64,000 nt of DNA from the NCBI GenBank assembly GCA_963721115.1, contig CAVRIA010000023.1:1-64000 (forward strand). The letters run 5' to 3'. The notes below the pieces were generated by a model. That model made no database searches and was not told the DNA's origin. It worked only from the letters and a program-made list of their open reading frames with translations. This DNA is from CAVRIA01 sp963721115. Lineage in GTDB: Bacteria > Desulfobacterota > Binatia > HRBIN30 > CADEER01. This document shows, in pieces, positions 46,816 through 56,239 of this stretch (position 1 is the first letter of the stretch; every line of letters begins with the position of its first letter). The translations under genes were made by a program, and so were the position numbers.

Positions 46816-48781
46816 GCGCCAGATGCTGCCGCGCCGCCGTCAGCTTCGGCTGCAGCGCGAGGGCGCGCCGCAACGAGTGGATGGCCTGGTACACCATGTG
46901 TTGTTTCTCGTGCGCGACGCCGGCCCGGTAGTTCGCCTCGGCGGCCCGGGAACCCAGTTGGCTCCCCAGCTTCGGGCTGTAGTGGATGGCCAGGTTGAAC
47001 TGCCCCGCCGCGTCGATCCAGTCGCCCCGCTTCGCATATAGCTCGGCGAGCCGAGTCCGGGTCGAGGACCATCGCGGCTGCAGTCGAACGGCCTCCGCGA
47101 ACATCGCCGCCGCCTCGTCGCGGTCGCCCCGCGCCTCGTAGACGGAACCGAGGTTGAGATACGCGGCCGCCGCGACGCTCGCCTCCCGGAGCTTCGTCGC
47201 CGGCTGCAGAACCGCCTCCGCATCGTCCAACCGCCCGCGGCGGAGGTACAGAGAGCCGAGCGTGACGCGCGGGGGCCCGTGGTGCGGATCGAGTCGGATC
47301 GATTCCTCGAGGGCGGCGATCGCCTCGTCCGGGCGGTTGTCGTTCAGCAGGGCGTCGGCGAGGGCGAAGTGGTTACGCCAGTTGCGCGGAGACTTCTCGA
47401 CCGAGTCGCGCGCCAGCAGGAGCGGACTCTGAAGAATGTGGTTGCGGTGCACCGTCGCCGCGGCGAGCAGCGCCACCCATACGCCCGCGGCCACGGTTCC
47501 GAGCCACAGGAGGCGGGACCTGGTGGCCGCGGCGGCGCCGCTCCATGCGCTGATCGCGTCGTACGAGCCGACCACCACCAGCCACGACAGGCCGGCGACC
47601 GCGAGATACATGCGATGCTCGAAGGCGACGTCCTTCAAGGGGATGACCGACGACGAAGGCGCGAGGGTGAGAAAGAACCACCCGAGACAGAAGGTGGCGA
47701 GTCGGTAGCGCCGGAAGCTCGCCACGGCCGCGGCCCCGATCATCAGCAGGTAGATCATCGGAATGACGACGTCCGCTTGCCAGAAGCTGCCGGCGACGGG
47801 CCATCCGTAGTCGAAGCATTGCCAGGTGGGCAGCGCGTAGAGGCGCAGATACCAGAGCACGACACCGAACTGGGTGATCAGATAGCTCCAGGGAGACATC
47901 CCCTCGACGCCGAAGCCGGCCGTCGGGTTGCGCATCCAGGAATGCGGGGTGTCCGCGGGCGGTGTGGCGGCCGGGAACAGGGACTGCCACGAGAGGGCGA
48001 ACGCGTAGGCGACCGGGAGAAGCAACAGAGCGCCGAAGACCCAACGCCGCCACTTGGCACGCGGCGCGGCGTCGGGCAGGAAGCACACCGAGAAGAGCAG
48101 CAGGATCGCCGGCACGGTGACGACGGTCTGCTTGGTCCACATGCCGAGAAAGGCGGTCAGGACCGCGCCGCAGTAGAGAGCGGTCTGCTTTCCCCGCGAG
48201 CCGGCCGTCGCCGCGTGCAGGAAGAGCACGACGGTCGCCAGGTAGAAGAAGGCGGCGAGGCTCTCCGTGCGCTGGACGATGTAGCTGACGGCGCCCGTCT
48301 GCAGCGGGTGAACGACGAACACCAGGGCAACCAGCAGGGCCAGAACCGGAGAGGACGTCCGGTAGCGATCGCGAAAGAAGGGCAGGCGCAGCGTCCCCAG
48401 AACCAGGAAGTAGACCAGCAGCCCGTTGGCGAGGTGAACGAGGAGGTTGACCAGATGGAACCCCCATACGTCGAAGCCCCCCATCTGGTAGTTCAGCGCG
48501 AAGGACAGCAGCGCCATGCCGCGGGGGCGCGACAGATACGCCAAGGGCCCGCCCAGGTGCGTGACGACCGGGTTGCGGCTGATCTCGACGTAATCGTCCA
48601 ACAGAAAGGGGACGGAGAAGCTGTTGGCGTAGGCGAGGACGCCGGCCGCGACGATCAGAAGGGGCGCGATGACGAGCACTCGCCGCCCGACGGCCGGGCG
48701 GCTGGCGCGGTGCTGCGGCTTGGAAGGCGAAGGCGCCGGGCGAGTCGCGGGACGCTTCTGCTTGCGGCTTGCCTTTCCCAC
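46673..48781 (-). CDS. TMTC-like polytopic membrane protein with C-terminal TPR repeats
   Basis: 702 aa from a GTG at 48781. A basic, Pro-rich N terminus (about 1-33) is followed by roughly ten membrane helices (35-455). Landmarks at the start of the membrane part (LAYANSFSVPFLLDDYVEIS, RPRGMALLSFALNYQMGGFD, VWGFHLVNLLVHLANGLLVY) match the TMTC/PMT-related glycosyltransferase-like family (GT-C fold, DD motif in the first loop). VHPLQTGAVSYIVQRTESLA is the typical second loop. Residues about 470-690 are five or six TPR repeats (NWRNHFALADALLNDNRPDE, AAYLNLGSVYEARGDRDEAA). In eukaryotes TMTCs are O-mannosyltransferases; in bacteria the function is unproven. It converges on the lgt-like gene. 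Confidence 0.85.
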   Translation of the reverse strand: MGKASRKQKRPATRPAPSPSKPQHRASRPAVGRRVLVIAPLLIVAAGVLAYANSFSVPFLLDDYVEISRNPVVTHLGGPLAYLSRPRGMALLSFALNYQMGGFDVWGFHLVNLLVHLANGLLVYFLVLGTLRLPFFRDRYRTSSPVLALLVALVFVVHPLQTGAVSYIVQRTESLAAFFYLATVVLFLHAATAGSRGKQTALYCGAVLTAFLGMWTKQTVVTVPAILLLFSVCFLPDAAPRAKWRRWVFGALLLLPVAYAFALSWQSLFPAATPPADTPHSWMRNPTAGFGVEGMSPWSYLITQFGVVLWYLRLYALPTWQCFDYGWPVAGSFWQADVVIPMIYLLMIGAAAVASFRRYRLATFCLGWFFLTLAPSSSVIPLKDVAFEHRMYLAVAGLSWLVVVGSYDAISAWSGAAAATRSRLLWLGTVAAGVWVALLAAATVHRNHILQSPLLLARDSVEKSPRNWRNHFALADALLNDNRPDEAIAALEESIRLDPHHGPPRVTLGSLYLRRGRLDDAEAVLQPATKLREASVAAAAYLNLGSVYEARGDRDEAAAMFAEAVRLQPRWSSTRTRLAELYAKRGDWIDAAGQFNLAIHYSPKLGSQLGSRAAEANYRAGVAHEKQHMVYQAIHSLRRALALQPKLTAARQHLALIYARARKWKMARAEMDRAAADSPEDAAILRNRRRVRVHWLPILPDD

Positions 48782-48833
48782 CGCTCGCCCCTAGCGGGTC
48801 GGCATTGCTAGTTCAACACCCGCCGGCGGCGCC

Positions 48834-49429
48834 TCACCTCCCTTCCCCGCCCGCCGTGTCGTCCGTCCGCTCCGCCTGCACGACGAACCGCAGCGGGCCA
48901 CCCGGGAGCACCGCGTCGAAGGGGTAACAGGTGACCAGCGTCAGGAGAGGCTCGTCTCGGTCCTGCAGGACGAAGACGTCGGAGTCGCGGACGATGTGGT
49001 ACGCCGTCACTCGATAGCGCCGCAGCGGACCGGCAACGGGCTGCAGCTCGAGGATGTCGCCGAGCCGGACCTCGCGCAGAAACCGGAAATGGGTGTCGCG
49101 GTGGCCGCTGATGACGCAGTTGCCGATTCCGCCGGGCTGCGCAGTTCCATCGACGTGGCCGGGCCCGAAGGCCAGCGTTCGGCCGCTGGCGCCCGCCAGA
49201 ACGATGAGATCCAGATCCAGGCGCGCCAGGCGCAGGCGCGCGATCGGCCAGGTATCCGCCCACGGCCACGGCTTGACCTCTGCTTCGCCCGACCGGGTCC
49301 GCTCCCAGGAGTTCCGCAGCAACTCCTGAGCGAGCAGCGCCTTGACCGGAATCCAGGCGCCGTTCACTCCCAGAGCCCCGCCGACGAAAGTGACAGAAGG
49401 AAGACCGCGCGGCGGAACCCCGCGGTCAT
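48834..49429 (-). CDS. Class GN-type sortase (one apparent frameshift)
   Basis: Transpeptidase of the proteobacterial dedicated sortase system. The ATG at 49429 follows GGGAGG and overlaps the stop of the target gene as ATGA. The signal/anchor MTAGFRRAVFLLSLSSAGLW joins the body VNGAWIPVKALLAQELL only if one missing base is restored near 49370, giving about 198 aa. Catalytic residues are clear: His in CVISGHRDTHFRFL, Cys in LLTLVTCYPF and Arg in GGPLRFVVQAE. It should process the LPTTAT-ending protein encoded just upstream, and is presumably controlled by the divergent two-component pair. Confidence 0.85.
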
Positions 49430-51492
49430 CGCGCCTCCCCCGGGCTGACGGCCGAACCACGCGGCCGAGCGAGCAGCGCCACGCCGAAGAGCAGGATGGC
49501 AACGCAGAGGTAGAGGGGGGCCGGGGTCGCGGTGGTGGGGAGAATGCCGATCGCGCTTCCGGCGGGAAGGTTGACGGGGACGGACATCGTCGACGGCACG
49601 GTTCCCTGTGGAGCCGTGGGCGTGACGTCGACCGCGACCAGGCTCGTGTAGCGAGTGACGAGGTGGTGGGCGAGACCGAGCTCGACGACGGCCTGCCGTA
49701 CCGCCTCCCGGTCCGCGCCCTCGATCGCCGCCATCCATGAGGGCGTCGATCTTGCGCCGCGCCCACAGCTTGGCGACGGCCGAGCGCTCGGGCGGATCGA
49801 TGTCGCGCGGACCCGCCGGCGAGCGCAGGCGGAGGACCTTCTCCCAGGGGCCGCTGCCCGCGATCTCCGCGCACGCGGATCCGGTCGACCGGACCGGTCA
49901 GGCGGGCGGTGACGACCAGGGGCTCGCCGGCGTACAGGTCGGGGATCTTCGCCGGCCAGGCCTCGGCGGCCGGATCGTCCCAGCCCACCTCGAGATCGGT
50001 CAGGACCGGGCTCTCGAGCTTGCGGAACAGAGCGTCCATACGCTCGGACACCTGCAGCGGGCTGCCGATGAAGGTGAACGTGCCGCGGCCGAACTGCGCC
50101 GCCTTGCGCATGAAGTAGCTGTTCGGTGCCGAGCCGATGCCGACCGGAAACAGCCGGCTCGCGCCGAGATGCTCGCCGATGTAGGCGAAGAGGGCGGACT
50201 CGTTTCCGACCGCGCCGTCGGTGACGAAAATGACCTGGCGCACGAAGCCCCGAGGCGGATCGCCCTCGAGAGCCGCCGCCAGCGCGTCGGCCATCTCCGT
50301 TCCGCCGTTGGCGTCGAGCGAATCGATGAAGTGTCGGGCCTGCTCGATGCTCGCCGGGTCCGCGCCGACGCTCTCGGGGAAGAGTCGGCGGGTGACGGAG
50401 TTGAACTCGATGACGTTGAACCGGTCCCCGGTAGCGAGGTCGTCGAGCGCGATGGTGAGGGCCAGCTTGGCCTGCTCGAGCGACGCACCCGCCATCGAGC
50501 CCGACGTGTCGATGACGAAGACGGTCTCGCGCGGCAGGCGTGCTTCACCGGCGTCGCCGGGGTCGGGCGGAATGACCATCAGCAGCGCGTAGGTGTCGCC
50601 GCCCTTCTCCTCGGTGAAGAGGGCCGCCTGCGGCGTCTGGCCTCTCTGCGGCGCCCAGTCGAGGACGAAGTCCCGATCGGCCGGAACGGCGTCGGGATCG
50701 AGCCAGACCTCGTACACCGTATCGCTCACCCGCGAGGTTTGGATCCGATGCGACGGGCTGTAGAGCGAGCTGAGCGCGAACCCGGCGTCGATCTCCACCG
50801 CCAGCGTCACCGGAGCGACCGGGGCATCGGCGTAACAGGCCGGCGTGACCGGGCTGACCGGCTCGGCTTCGAAGACGTCCGGCGTCCCGGCGGGAGGCCC
50901 GCCGGGAGTGTAGCGCGGGGTGATGGCGAGCGGAAAGCGGAGCCGGAACTCGCCGTCGTCCCAGCGCACGACCTCCTGGTACTCGAGGACGATCTCCACC
51001 GTCTCCCCCGGGCCGATGTTGGCCACACTGGCGGTGAAGACGTTGGGCCGCTCCTGCTCGAGCAGCGAGGCCTTCTTGCCGGCCGCCTTCGCGGCGTCGT
51101 AGAGGCGCCGCGCCCGGCCGCGCTCGCGGATCTGCCCCTCGATGACCCGCGGTCCCGACCAGCATGCGCAAGTGGTCGACCGCCGCGGCATCCGGCAGGG
51201 GGAACACGTACACCGCCTCCACCCAGTCGTCTCCCGGGTTGCGAAAACGCTGCGTGACGCGCGCGCGGGCGACCACGCCCGTGACCCAGATGGCGACGTC
51301 CGTGTCGAGCACGGGCGCCGGCACGTAGCGGCCGTCCGCGCCGGCCGGCAGCAGGAGCTCGCCCCCGTCGACGTCGGCCGAGCCGACCCCCTGCCCGCCC
51401 CGCGCCGGGCGCGCGATTGCCGCCCAGAGCAGGGCGGCGCCGATCAGGCCGAGGCACAAGCTCTCGACCCGGCGTTTCGATGTGGGCTTCAC
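49426..51492 (-). CDS. VIT/vWA sortase-target protein (three apparent frameshifts)
   Basis: Surface protein of the marine-proteobacterial sortase-target type, about 687 aa. The start is a GTG at 51492 with an excellent AAAGGAGGAGA site. Order: signal peptide (LCLGLIGAALLWAAIARPARG), a VIT domain (TDVAIWVTGVVARARVTQRF, DAAAVDHLRMLVG then VIEGQIRERGRARRLYDAAK), a vWA domain with the MIDAS motif FVIDTSGSMAG and FVTDGAVGNESALFAYIG, and a C-terminal LPTTATPAP followed by a membrane helix and Arg (LYLCVAILLFGVALLARPRG), the sortase signal. Reading needs removal of one base near 51160 (after LVG), one in CCCC near 49848 and one G near 49733. Cotranscribed with the sortase. Confidence 0.82.
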
Positions 51493-51671
51493 GTCTCTCC
51501 TCCTTTGTTTGGGGAACCCCGTCAGGGATTCCGCGACCTCGCTCCTTCTCGTAGAGCGCCGCCGAGGAGGGCTGGGGGCGAGAACGGGGAAAGACGGTGA
51601 AAAGATGTGGCGAAGATGTGACAAGTGAAGAGGAAAGCCGCTCGGCGGTGTAGAATCCCCGACCAGAGAAG

Positions 51672-52385
51672 ATGGCGGCCGGCACGGGCAGCTCGATTGC
51701 GTTGATCGACGACGAGGAGAACATCCTCGAGACGGTCGGCTACGCCCTCGCCAGGGAGGGCTACGCGGTGGCCAAATACAGCGATGGGGTGGCGGCGTGG
51801 GCCGCGTTCCAGGACCGAGTTCCGGACCTGATCGTTCTCGACATCATGATGCCCCGAATGGACGGTCTGGAGCTCTGCCGCCGCGTGCGCTCGCTGTCGG
51901 AGGAGGTGCCGATCATCTTCCTCACCTCGCGCGACGAGGAGTTCGACCGCGTGCTCGGGCTCGAGCTGGGCGCCGACGACTACCTGTGCAAGCCGTTCTC
52001 GACCCGCGAGCTGCTGGCGCGGGTCAAGGTCCTGCTGCGGCGTCTGGCCCTGATCCGGGAACGCGTCCCGCAGTCCGCCGAAAACCTACTGGACGTCGGC
52101 CTGCTTCGCCTCGACCTGCAGCGCTACCTGGCGACCTGGCGCAGCGCTCCATTGCCGTTGACCGTCACCGAGTTCATGATCCTGCGCGCCCTGGTCCGCC
52201 ACCCCGGCCACGTCAAGTCGCGACGCCAGCTCATGGAGGAGGGCTACCCGCACGACGCCTACGTGAGCGAGCGCACGATCGACAGTCACATCAAGCGCGT
52301 GCGCAGGAAGTTCGCCGAGGTCGATCCGGATTTCGCCGGCATCGAGACCGTGCACGGCCTCGGCTATCGCTATCACGAGCCGTGA
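51672..52385 (+). CDS. OmpR-family response regulator of the dedicated sortase system
   Basis: 237 aa. Receiver domain 1-125: IALIDDEENILETVGYALA with the acidic pair, LIVLDIMMPRMDG with the phospho-Asp, and the conserved FLTSR and KPFSTRELLARVKVLLRR. The C-terminal winged helix (about 140-235) has LTVTEFMILRALVRHPGHVK, SRRQLMEEGYPHDAYVSERT and IDSHIKRVRRKF, ending in HGLGYRY. This composition and its place next to a sortase and LPTTAT protein fit the regulator of the proteobacterial dedicated sortase system. It probably controls the divergent target/sortase operon; the 180-bp gap between them should contain the binding sites. Confidence 0.9.
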   Translation: MAAGTGSSIALIDDEENILETVGYALAREGYAVAKYSDGVAAWAAFQDRVPDLIVLDIMMPRMDGLELCRRVRSLSEEVPIIFLTSRDEEFDRVLGLELGADDYLCKPFSTRELLARVKVLLRRLALIRERVPQSAENLLDVGLLRLDLQRYLATWRSAPLPLTVTEFMILRALVRHPGHVKSRRQLMEEGYPHDAYVSERTIDSHIKRVRRKFAEVDPDFAGIETVHGLGYRYHEP

Positions 52386-52404
52386 TCGGGAGGAGGGAGG
52401 AGCA

Positions 52405-53979
52405 TTGACACCGACCGAGCCGCTGGCGAGGTTCCTGTCGCGGATCTCCATCCGCCTCCTCGCCTTCAACCTGCTGCTGGTCTTTCTCCCCGCCGCAGGC
52501 CTCCTCTACCTCGATACCTACGAGCGTCACATGCTGCGGGCGCAGGAGGGCGCCATGGTGCAGCAAGGGCGCCTGATCGCCGCCGCCCTCGCCGGCCCGG
52601 ACGGAATCGACGTGTGGGAGGCCGAGCGCATTCTGCTGGAGCTCCGCCAGCGACACCAGGCGCGGCTGCGCATCGTCGACGCCGACGGGCGTCTCGTCTC
52701 GGACTCCAGCCGCCTCGGCCCGGAGCGCCGGCCCGACGACGCGGAGGACGACGCACCGGCGGCGCAGGGTCAGGGATGGCTCTACGAGCTCGGTGCGCTT
52801 CCCTTCCGCATCTATCGGCGAGTGCTGCGTCCTCCCGACGAGCCACCGGAGAGCGGCGAGTTCTACTCGACCGCCGAGCGCCTGACCGGGCCGGAGGTAC
52901 TGGCGGCGCTGGCGGGCCGCTACGGCGCCACCACCCGCATCTCCGGCGGCCAGCGCTCCGTGACCCTGTACGCCGCAATTCCGATCCGCTACGGGCGCAA
53001 GGTCATCGGAGCGGTCCTGGTCTCGCAGTCGACGTACGCCATCCTGCAGGCGCTGTACGCGGTGCGGGTCGACATCTTCCGGGTCGTCCTGGCGTCCGTG
53101 GCGGTCGCCGCCGTGCTCAGCCTGTTGGTCTCGACGACCATCGCCCGGCCGCTGCGCCGCCTGCGCGACCAGGCACGCGCCATCACCGATCGCCGCGGGC
53201 GCCTGCAGGGCGACTTCGCGCCCGCCGGCGGGCGCGACGAGATCGGCGACCTCGGCCGGGCGCTGGCGGAGCTCACGGCCCGGCTGCGGCGCCACATCGA
53301 GTTCATCGAGGGGTTCGCGTCCGACGTCTCGCACGAGTTCAAGAACCCCCTGGCGTCGATCCGCACCGCCACCGAGGTCCTCTCGGACGTCGACGACGCC
53401 GGGCAGCGGCGGCGCTTTCTGCGCATCGTCGAGCGCGAGGTGGCGCGCATGGAGAGGTTGCTGACCGGCGTGCGCGAGATCACCCGCATCGACGCCCACC
53501 TCGGCGGCGAGGAGATGTGCTCGGTCGACCTCGGCTCGCTGCTGGGCGCGGTTGTCGAAGCCTTCCGTCTCAAGAGCAACCACGGGGTGGCGTTCGATCT
53601 GGAGCGGAGCGAGCGCACCGTGCGGGTGCACGGCTCGCCGGATCGGCTGGCCCAGGTGTTCGAGAACCTGCTCGACAACGCGCTGAGCTTCTCGCCGCAG
53701 GGGGGAAGCATCCGGGTCGAGGTCGCGGAGACGGGTGGCGAGGCGATCGTGTCGATTGCGGACCAGGGTCCCGGCGTCCCGGCCGAGATCCAGGAGCGCA
53801 TCTTCCGCCGCTTCTTCAGCTATCGCCCCGGGGCTCCGGGCGCGAACGGGCACGCCGGTCTCGGCCTGCCGATCGCCAAGGCCATCGTCGAGGGCCACGG
53901 CGGCACGATCGTCGCCGCCTGTGGCGAAGCCGCCGGCGCGATCTTCGAGGTCCGGCTACCTGGGGAGGCAGGGGGTTGA
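52405..53979 (+). CDS. Sensor histidine kinase of the dedicated sortase system
   Basis: 524 aa from a TTG at 52405 preceded by GGAGGGAGGAG. Two membrane helices (about 20-37 and 222-245) enclose a periplasmic sensor of about 180 residues. HAMP follows (STTIARPLRRLRDQARAITD), then HisKA with FASDVSHEFKNPLASIRTAT (phospho-His) and HATPase with NLLDNALSFSPQGG, IADQGPGVP and GLGLPIAKAIV. The segment RDEIGDLGRALAELTARLRR is a typical HAMP-linker. Only 19 nt separate it from the response regulator, so they form one operon. Signal unknown, possibly envelope or surface stress. Confidence 0.92.
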   Translation: MTPTEPLARFLSRISIRLLAFNLLLVFLPAAGLLYLDTYERHMLRAQEGAMVQQGRLIAAALAGPDGIDVWEAERILLELRQRHQARLRIVDADGRLVSDSSRLGPERRPDDAEDDAPAAQGQGWLYELGALPFRIYRRVLRPPDEPPESGEFYSTAERLTGPEVLAALAGRYGATTRISGGQRSVTLYAAIPIRYGRKVIGAVLVSQSTYAILQALYAVRVDIFRVVLASVAVAAVLSLLVSTTIARPLRRLRDQARAITDRRGRLQGDFAPAGGRDEIGDLGRALAELTARLRRHIEFIEGFASDVSHEFKNPLASIRTATEVLSDVDDAGQRRRFLRIVEREVARMERLLTGVREITRIDAHLGGEEMCSVDLGSLLGAVVEAFRLKSNHGVAFDLERSERTVRVHGSPDRLAQVFENLLDNALSFSPQGGSIRVEVAETGGEAIVSIADQGPGVPAEIQERIFRRFFSYRPGAPGANGHAGLGLPIAKAIVEGHGGTIVAACGEAAGAIFEVRLPGEAGG

Positions 53980-54035
53980 GGGGCTAGGCTGTTACGTTGT
54001 TGGGGGAGTCTTCCCTGACCCCCTAACCCTTGCCA
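53968..54035. terminator. G-rich imperfect hairpin at the end of the kinase gene
   Basis: GGCAGGGGGTTGAGGGGC at about 53968-53985 partly pairs with CCCTGACCCCCTAACCC at 54013-54029. A GTTACGTTGTTGGGGG spacer lies between. It follows the kinase stop and is similar to the palindrome after the HMA gene, so the HMA gene is bracketed by two such structures. A terminator role is likely but no T-run follows. Confidence 0.4.
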
Positions 54036-54077
54036 GGACCGAACGCTCCTGCAAGCATGACGCAGGAGGATCGAACG

Positions 54078-54377
54078 ATGCGCTACGCCCTGATCGCCTC
54101 GCTCGCTTTCGTATGGCTCTGCGCCGCTCCCGTTCTCGGAGAGACCATCAATCAGAAGTTCGAGCTCTCCGGTGTTCACTGCCACGATGGCAAGCACGCG
54201 GTGACGCTCGCGGTCGACGGCGTGGAGGGCGTCGAGCAAGCGCGCGTGCTGGTAGCGGCGAAGGAGCTGCAGGTCACCTATGACCCCAGCAAGACCAACG
54301 CCCAGGCCATCATCGACGCGGTACGCGCCGCCCCCGCCGTCGGCCAGTCGGGAAACTACGACGCAGTACCGAAATGA
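54078..54377 (+). CDS. Exported heavy-metal-associated (HMA)-domain protein with altered metal motif
   Basis: 99 aa from the ATG at 54078, 8 nt after GGAGG. The signal peptide is MRYALIASLAFVWLCAAPVL. The mature part has the ferredoxin-like HMA fold of MerP/CopZ: NQKFELSGVHCHDGKHAVTL, VDGVEGVEQARVLVAAKELQ, VTYDPSKTNAQAIIDAVRAA. The usual CxxC is replaced by C35-H36-D-G with another His at 40, so metal binding by Cys/His rather than two cysteines is implied. Periplasmic metal binding is likely, the metal unknown. It stands alone between two G-rich hairpins. Confidence 0.8.
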   Translation: MRYALIASLAFVWLCAAPVLGETINQKFELSGVHCHDGKHAVTLAVDGVEGVEQARVLVAAKELQVTYDPSKTNAQAIIDAVRAAPAVGQSGNYDAVPK

Positions 54378-54385
54378 AAAAAGGC

Positions 54386-54466
54386 AGGGTGTTAGGGGGT
54401 TGGCTGTCAGGGGGTTAGGGGCAACGGCCCTAACAGCCAACAGCGTAACCCCTTAACCCCCTAGCT
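54386..54466. terminator. Long palindrome between convergent HMA and transglycosylase genes
   Basis: GTTAGGG (54414-54420) pairs with CCCTAAC (54428-54434), extended by TTGGCTGT (54400-54407) and AGCCAACAGC (54435-54444), with outer GTTAGGGGG and CCCCTTAACCCCC arms. It serves both convergent genes. The stop codon of the transglycosylase (54453-54455) lies inside the right arm, so the last residues (LGG) come from the repeat. The G-runs on the plus strand could form a quadruplex. Confidence 0.6.
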
Positions 54467-55097
54467 TCTCGTACTGATCGACGAGGTCCGCATAGGTGTC
54501 GAGGATGCGGGCCGCGTAGGCGACGGGCGCGCGCTTGCCGCTCTGTAGCATGCGGTTGAGGTGTTCGGTGCCGACGTTGTAGGCGGCCAGGGCTAGCCGC
54601 CACTTGCCGAACCTGTCCTTCATCTCGGCGAGATAGGCGGCCCCGAGGCGGATGTTGGCGACCGGATCCTTCAACTGTTCGGCCCCGCGCCACTCGATGC
54701 CCATCTGCTTCGCCATGGCACGCGCCGTGGGCGGACGGATCTGCATCAACCCGACGCTGCCGCTCCGGCCGCGCGCCGTCGGATCGTAGCCGCTCTCGTG
54801 CTCGATGACGGCGAGAATCAGCAGGGCGTCGACACCCTGCGCCTCCTCCGCCTCGAGCAGCGCCCCCGCCAGCCGTTCCCGCGCCGGGGCGTCGAGCCGC
54901 TTGGCGTCCAGCAGGGTCTGTTTGATCAACAGCTTCTTCGCCCCGGCGCCGTGCCGCGCCGAGGCGCCCCGTCCGACCTGGGCTCGACAGGTGCGGGCCG
55001 TCGGCAGGACGGCCGCGCCGATCAGGGCGATCGAGCCGATCGCCGCCGCTCGCAGCAGCGCGGAGCTCTGGAATCTCTCGAGTTGGTCGAATGGCAT
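54453..55097 (-). CDS. Lytic transglycosylase (SLT domain)
   Basis: 214 aa with an N-terminal hydrophobic segment (ALLRAAAIGSIALIGAAVLP, about 13-32) for export. The SLT domain holds the catalytic Glu in LILAVIEHESGYDPTARGRS, then GSVGLMQIRPPTARAMAKQM, DPVANIRLGAAYLAEMKDRF and LALAAYNVGTEHLNRML, the classical lysozyme-like transglycosylase motifs. Such enzymes cleave peptidoglycan glycan strands during remodelling or envelope assembly. A linking region (AGAKKLLIKQTLLDAKRL) joins anchor and domain. The stop lies in a shared palindromic terminator. Convergent with the HMA gene. Confidence 0.93.
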   Translation of the reverse strand: MPFDQLERFQSSALLRAAAIGSIALIGAAVLPTARTCRAQVGRGASARHGAGAKKLLIKQTLLDAKRLDAPARERLAGALLEAEEAQGVDALLILAVIEHESGYDPTARGRSGSVGLMQIRPPTARAMAKQMGIEWRGAEQLKDPVANIRLGAAYLAEMKDRFGKWRLALAAYNVGTEHLNRMLQSGKRAPVAYAARILDTYADLVDQYEKLGG

Positions 55098-55300
55098 GGG
55101 GGATGTCGCGAATCAGCCGACGCGTAGGCGAGCGGGCGCGGAGCTCACTCGCCTGGTTTCGCGGTTTTCGACTAGAATCCGTGCATGCTGAACCAGGCGG
55201 GAGGGCATTGCAAGGCTTATCCGAGGCGGGGTGCGGAGTCCCGGCAGTCGCGCACGCCTGTGGCGGGGGCGTCGGCGGCCGCGGTCGCGAGGGGAGAGAG

Positions 55301-55912
55301 ATGACGAGACCGCAGCGGATCAAGCGCTTCTCCATGCTTCGCGACTTCCACTTCGCCGACCTGCTGACCATCGCCAACGGCTGTTGCGGCGTGGCCGCCA
55401 TCTTCTTCGCCATGCGCGCCCTGCGCGACCGCAGCGAGGGGTGGTTGTACGTGGCGGCTGGACTGATCCCGCTCGCCATCGTCTTCGACGTCCTGGACGG
55501 ACGAGTGGCGCGCTGGCGGCACTACGCCTCGCCCATGGGACGCGAGCTGGACTCGTTGGCCGACGTCATCTCGTTCGGCGTCGCCCCGGCGGCCATCGCC
55601 TTCGCCGCTGGGCTGCACACGGCGGTGGACCAGATCCTTCTCATCTACTTCGTGGTCTGCGGATTGAGCCGGCTGGCGCGCTACAACATCACCGCGGAAT
55701 CCCTCGCCGGATCCTCGGGCAAGGTGGAGTACTTCGAGGGGACGCCCATCCCGACCAGCGTCCTCCCCCTCGCCCTCTTGATCGTGGCCCACCGCACCGG
55801 GTTGCTGCTTCCCGTCCGCTGGTTCGACCTGGACTTCCACCTGGTGGCGTTGCTGTTCGTCCTCTCCGGCAGCTTGATGATCAGCAAGACGATCCGCATC
55901 CCGAAGCCCTGA
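55301..55912 (+). CDS. pssA: CDP-diacylglycerol--serine O-phosphatidyltransferase
   Basis: 203-aa integral membrane CDP-alcohol phosphatidyltransferase. The ATG at 55301 follows GGGGAGAGAG; the frame is open upstream but not protein-like. The family signature DGxxARxxxxxxxxGxxxDxxxD is present as DVLDGRVARWRHYASPMGRE then LDSLADVISFG (about 67-97). Membrane helices surround it; FHFADLLTIANGCCGVAAIF is the first. The length and the motif VEYFEGTPIPTSVLPLALLI fit PssA, which makes phosphatidylserine, the precursor of phosphatidylethanolamine. No psd gene is adjacent within the window. Confidence 0.9.
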   Translation: MTRPQRIKRFSMLRDFHFADLLTIANGCCGVAAIFFAMRALRDRSEGWLYVAAGLIPLAIVFDVLDGRVARWRHYASPMGRELDSLADVISFGVAPAAIAFAAGLHTAVDQILLIYFVVCGLSRLARYNITAESLAGSSGKVEYFEGTPIPTSVLPLALLIVAHRTGLLLPVRWFDLDFHLVALLFVLSGSLMISKTIRIPKP

Positions 55913-56239
55913 GATGCGCTGCGCCGGCGGAGAGGGCCGCCGCGCGGCGTTGAGAAGACATATTTTTCCTAACCGACGCTGGCCGGTTGTCGGTGTCACC
56001 CCCGGGCTGCGCCGGATCATTTGGCGAGAAACTTTCGGAACAGGCGAGCTCAGGCTGAGGCTCAGGCAAGCGAATCCTCAGCCTCAGCCCGAGCCGTCGC
56101 CGCTGCCTACGAACCCGAGCGCAGCCGGGTGAGTTTCAGGTAATCAAAGCCCGAACAGCCAACAACTCAACAACCAACAACCCGGCGGAGCGGTTGGGTG
56201 GATTAACTTGCCGCCCTCCCTCCGCTACATTCGGGCGCC
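55913..56239. other. Intergenic region with hairpin and CAACAAC repeat
   Basis: Holds an imperfect palindrome built from CTCAGGCTGAGG and CCTCAGCCTCAG (about 56047-56092), a likely terminator for pssA. It also has a TATTTTTCCTAA stretch near 55962 and a CAACAACTCAACAACCAACA run (about 56154-56182) before the holA start. No gene is seen. Confidence 0.5.
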
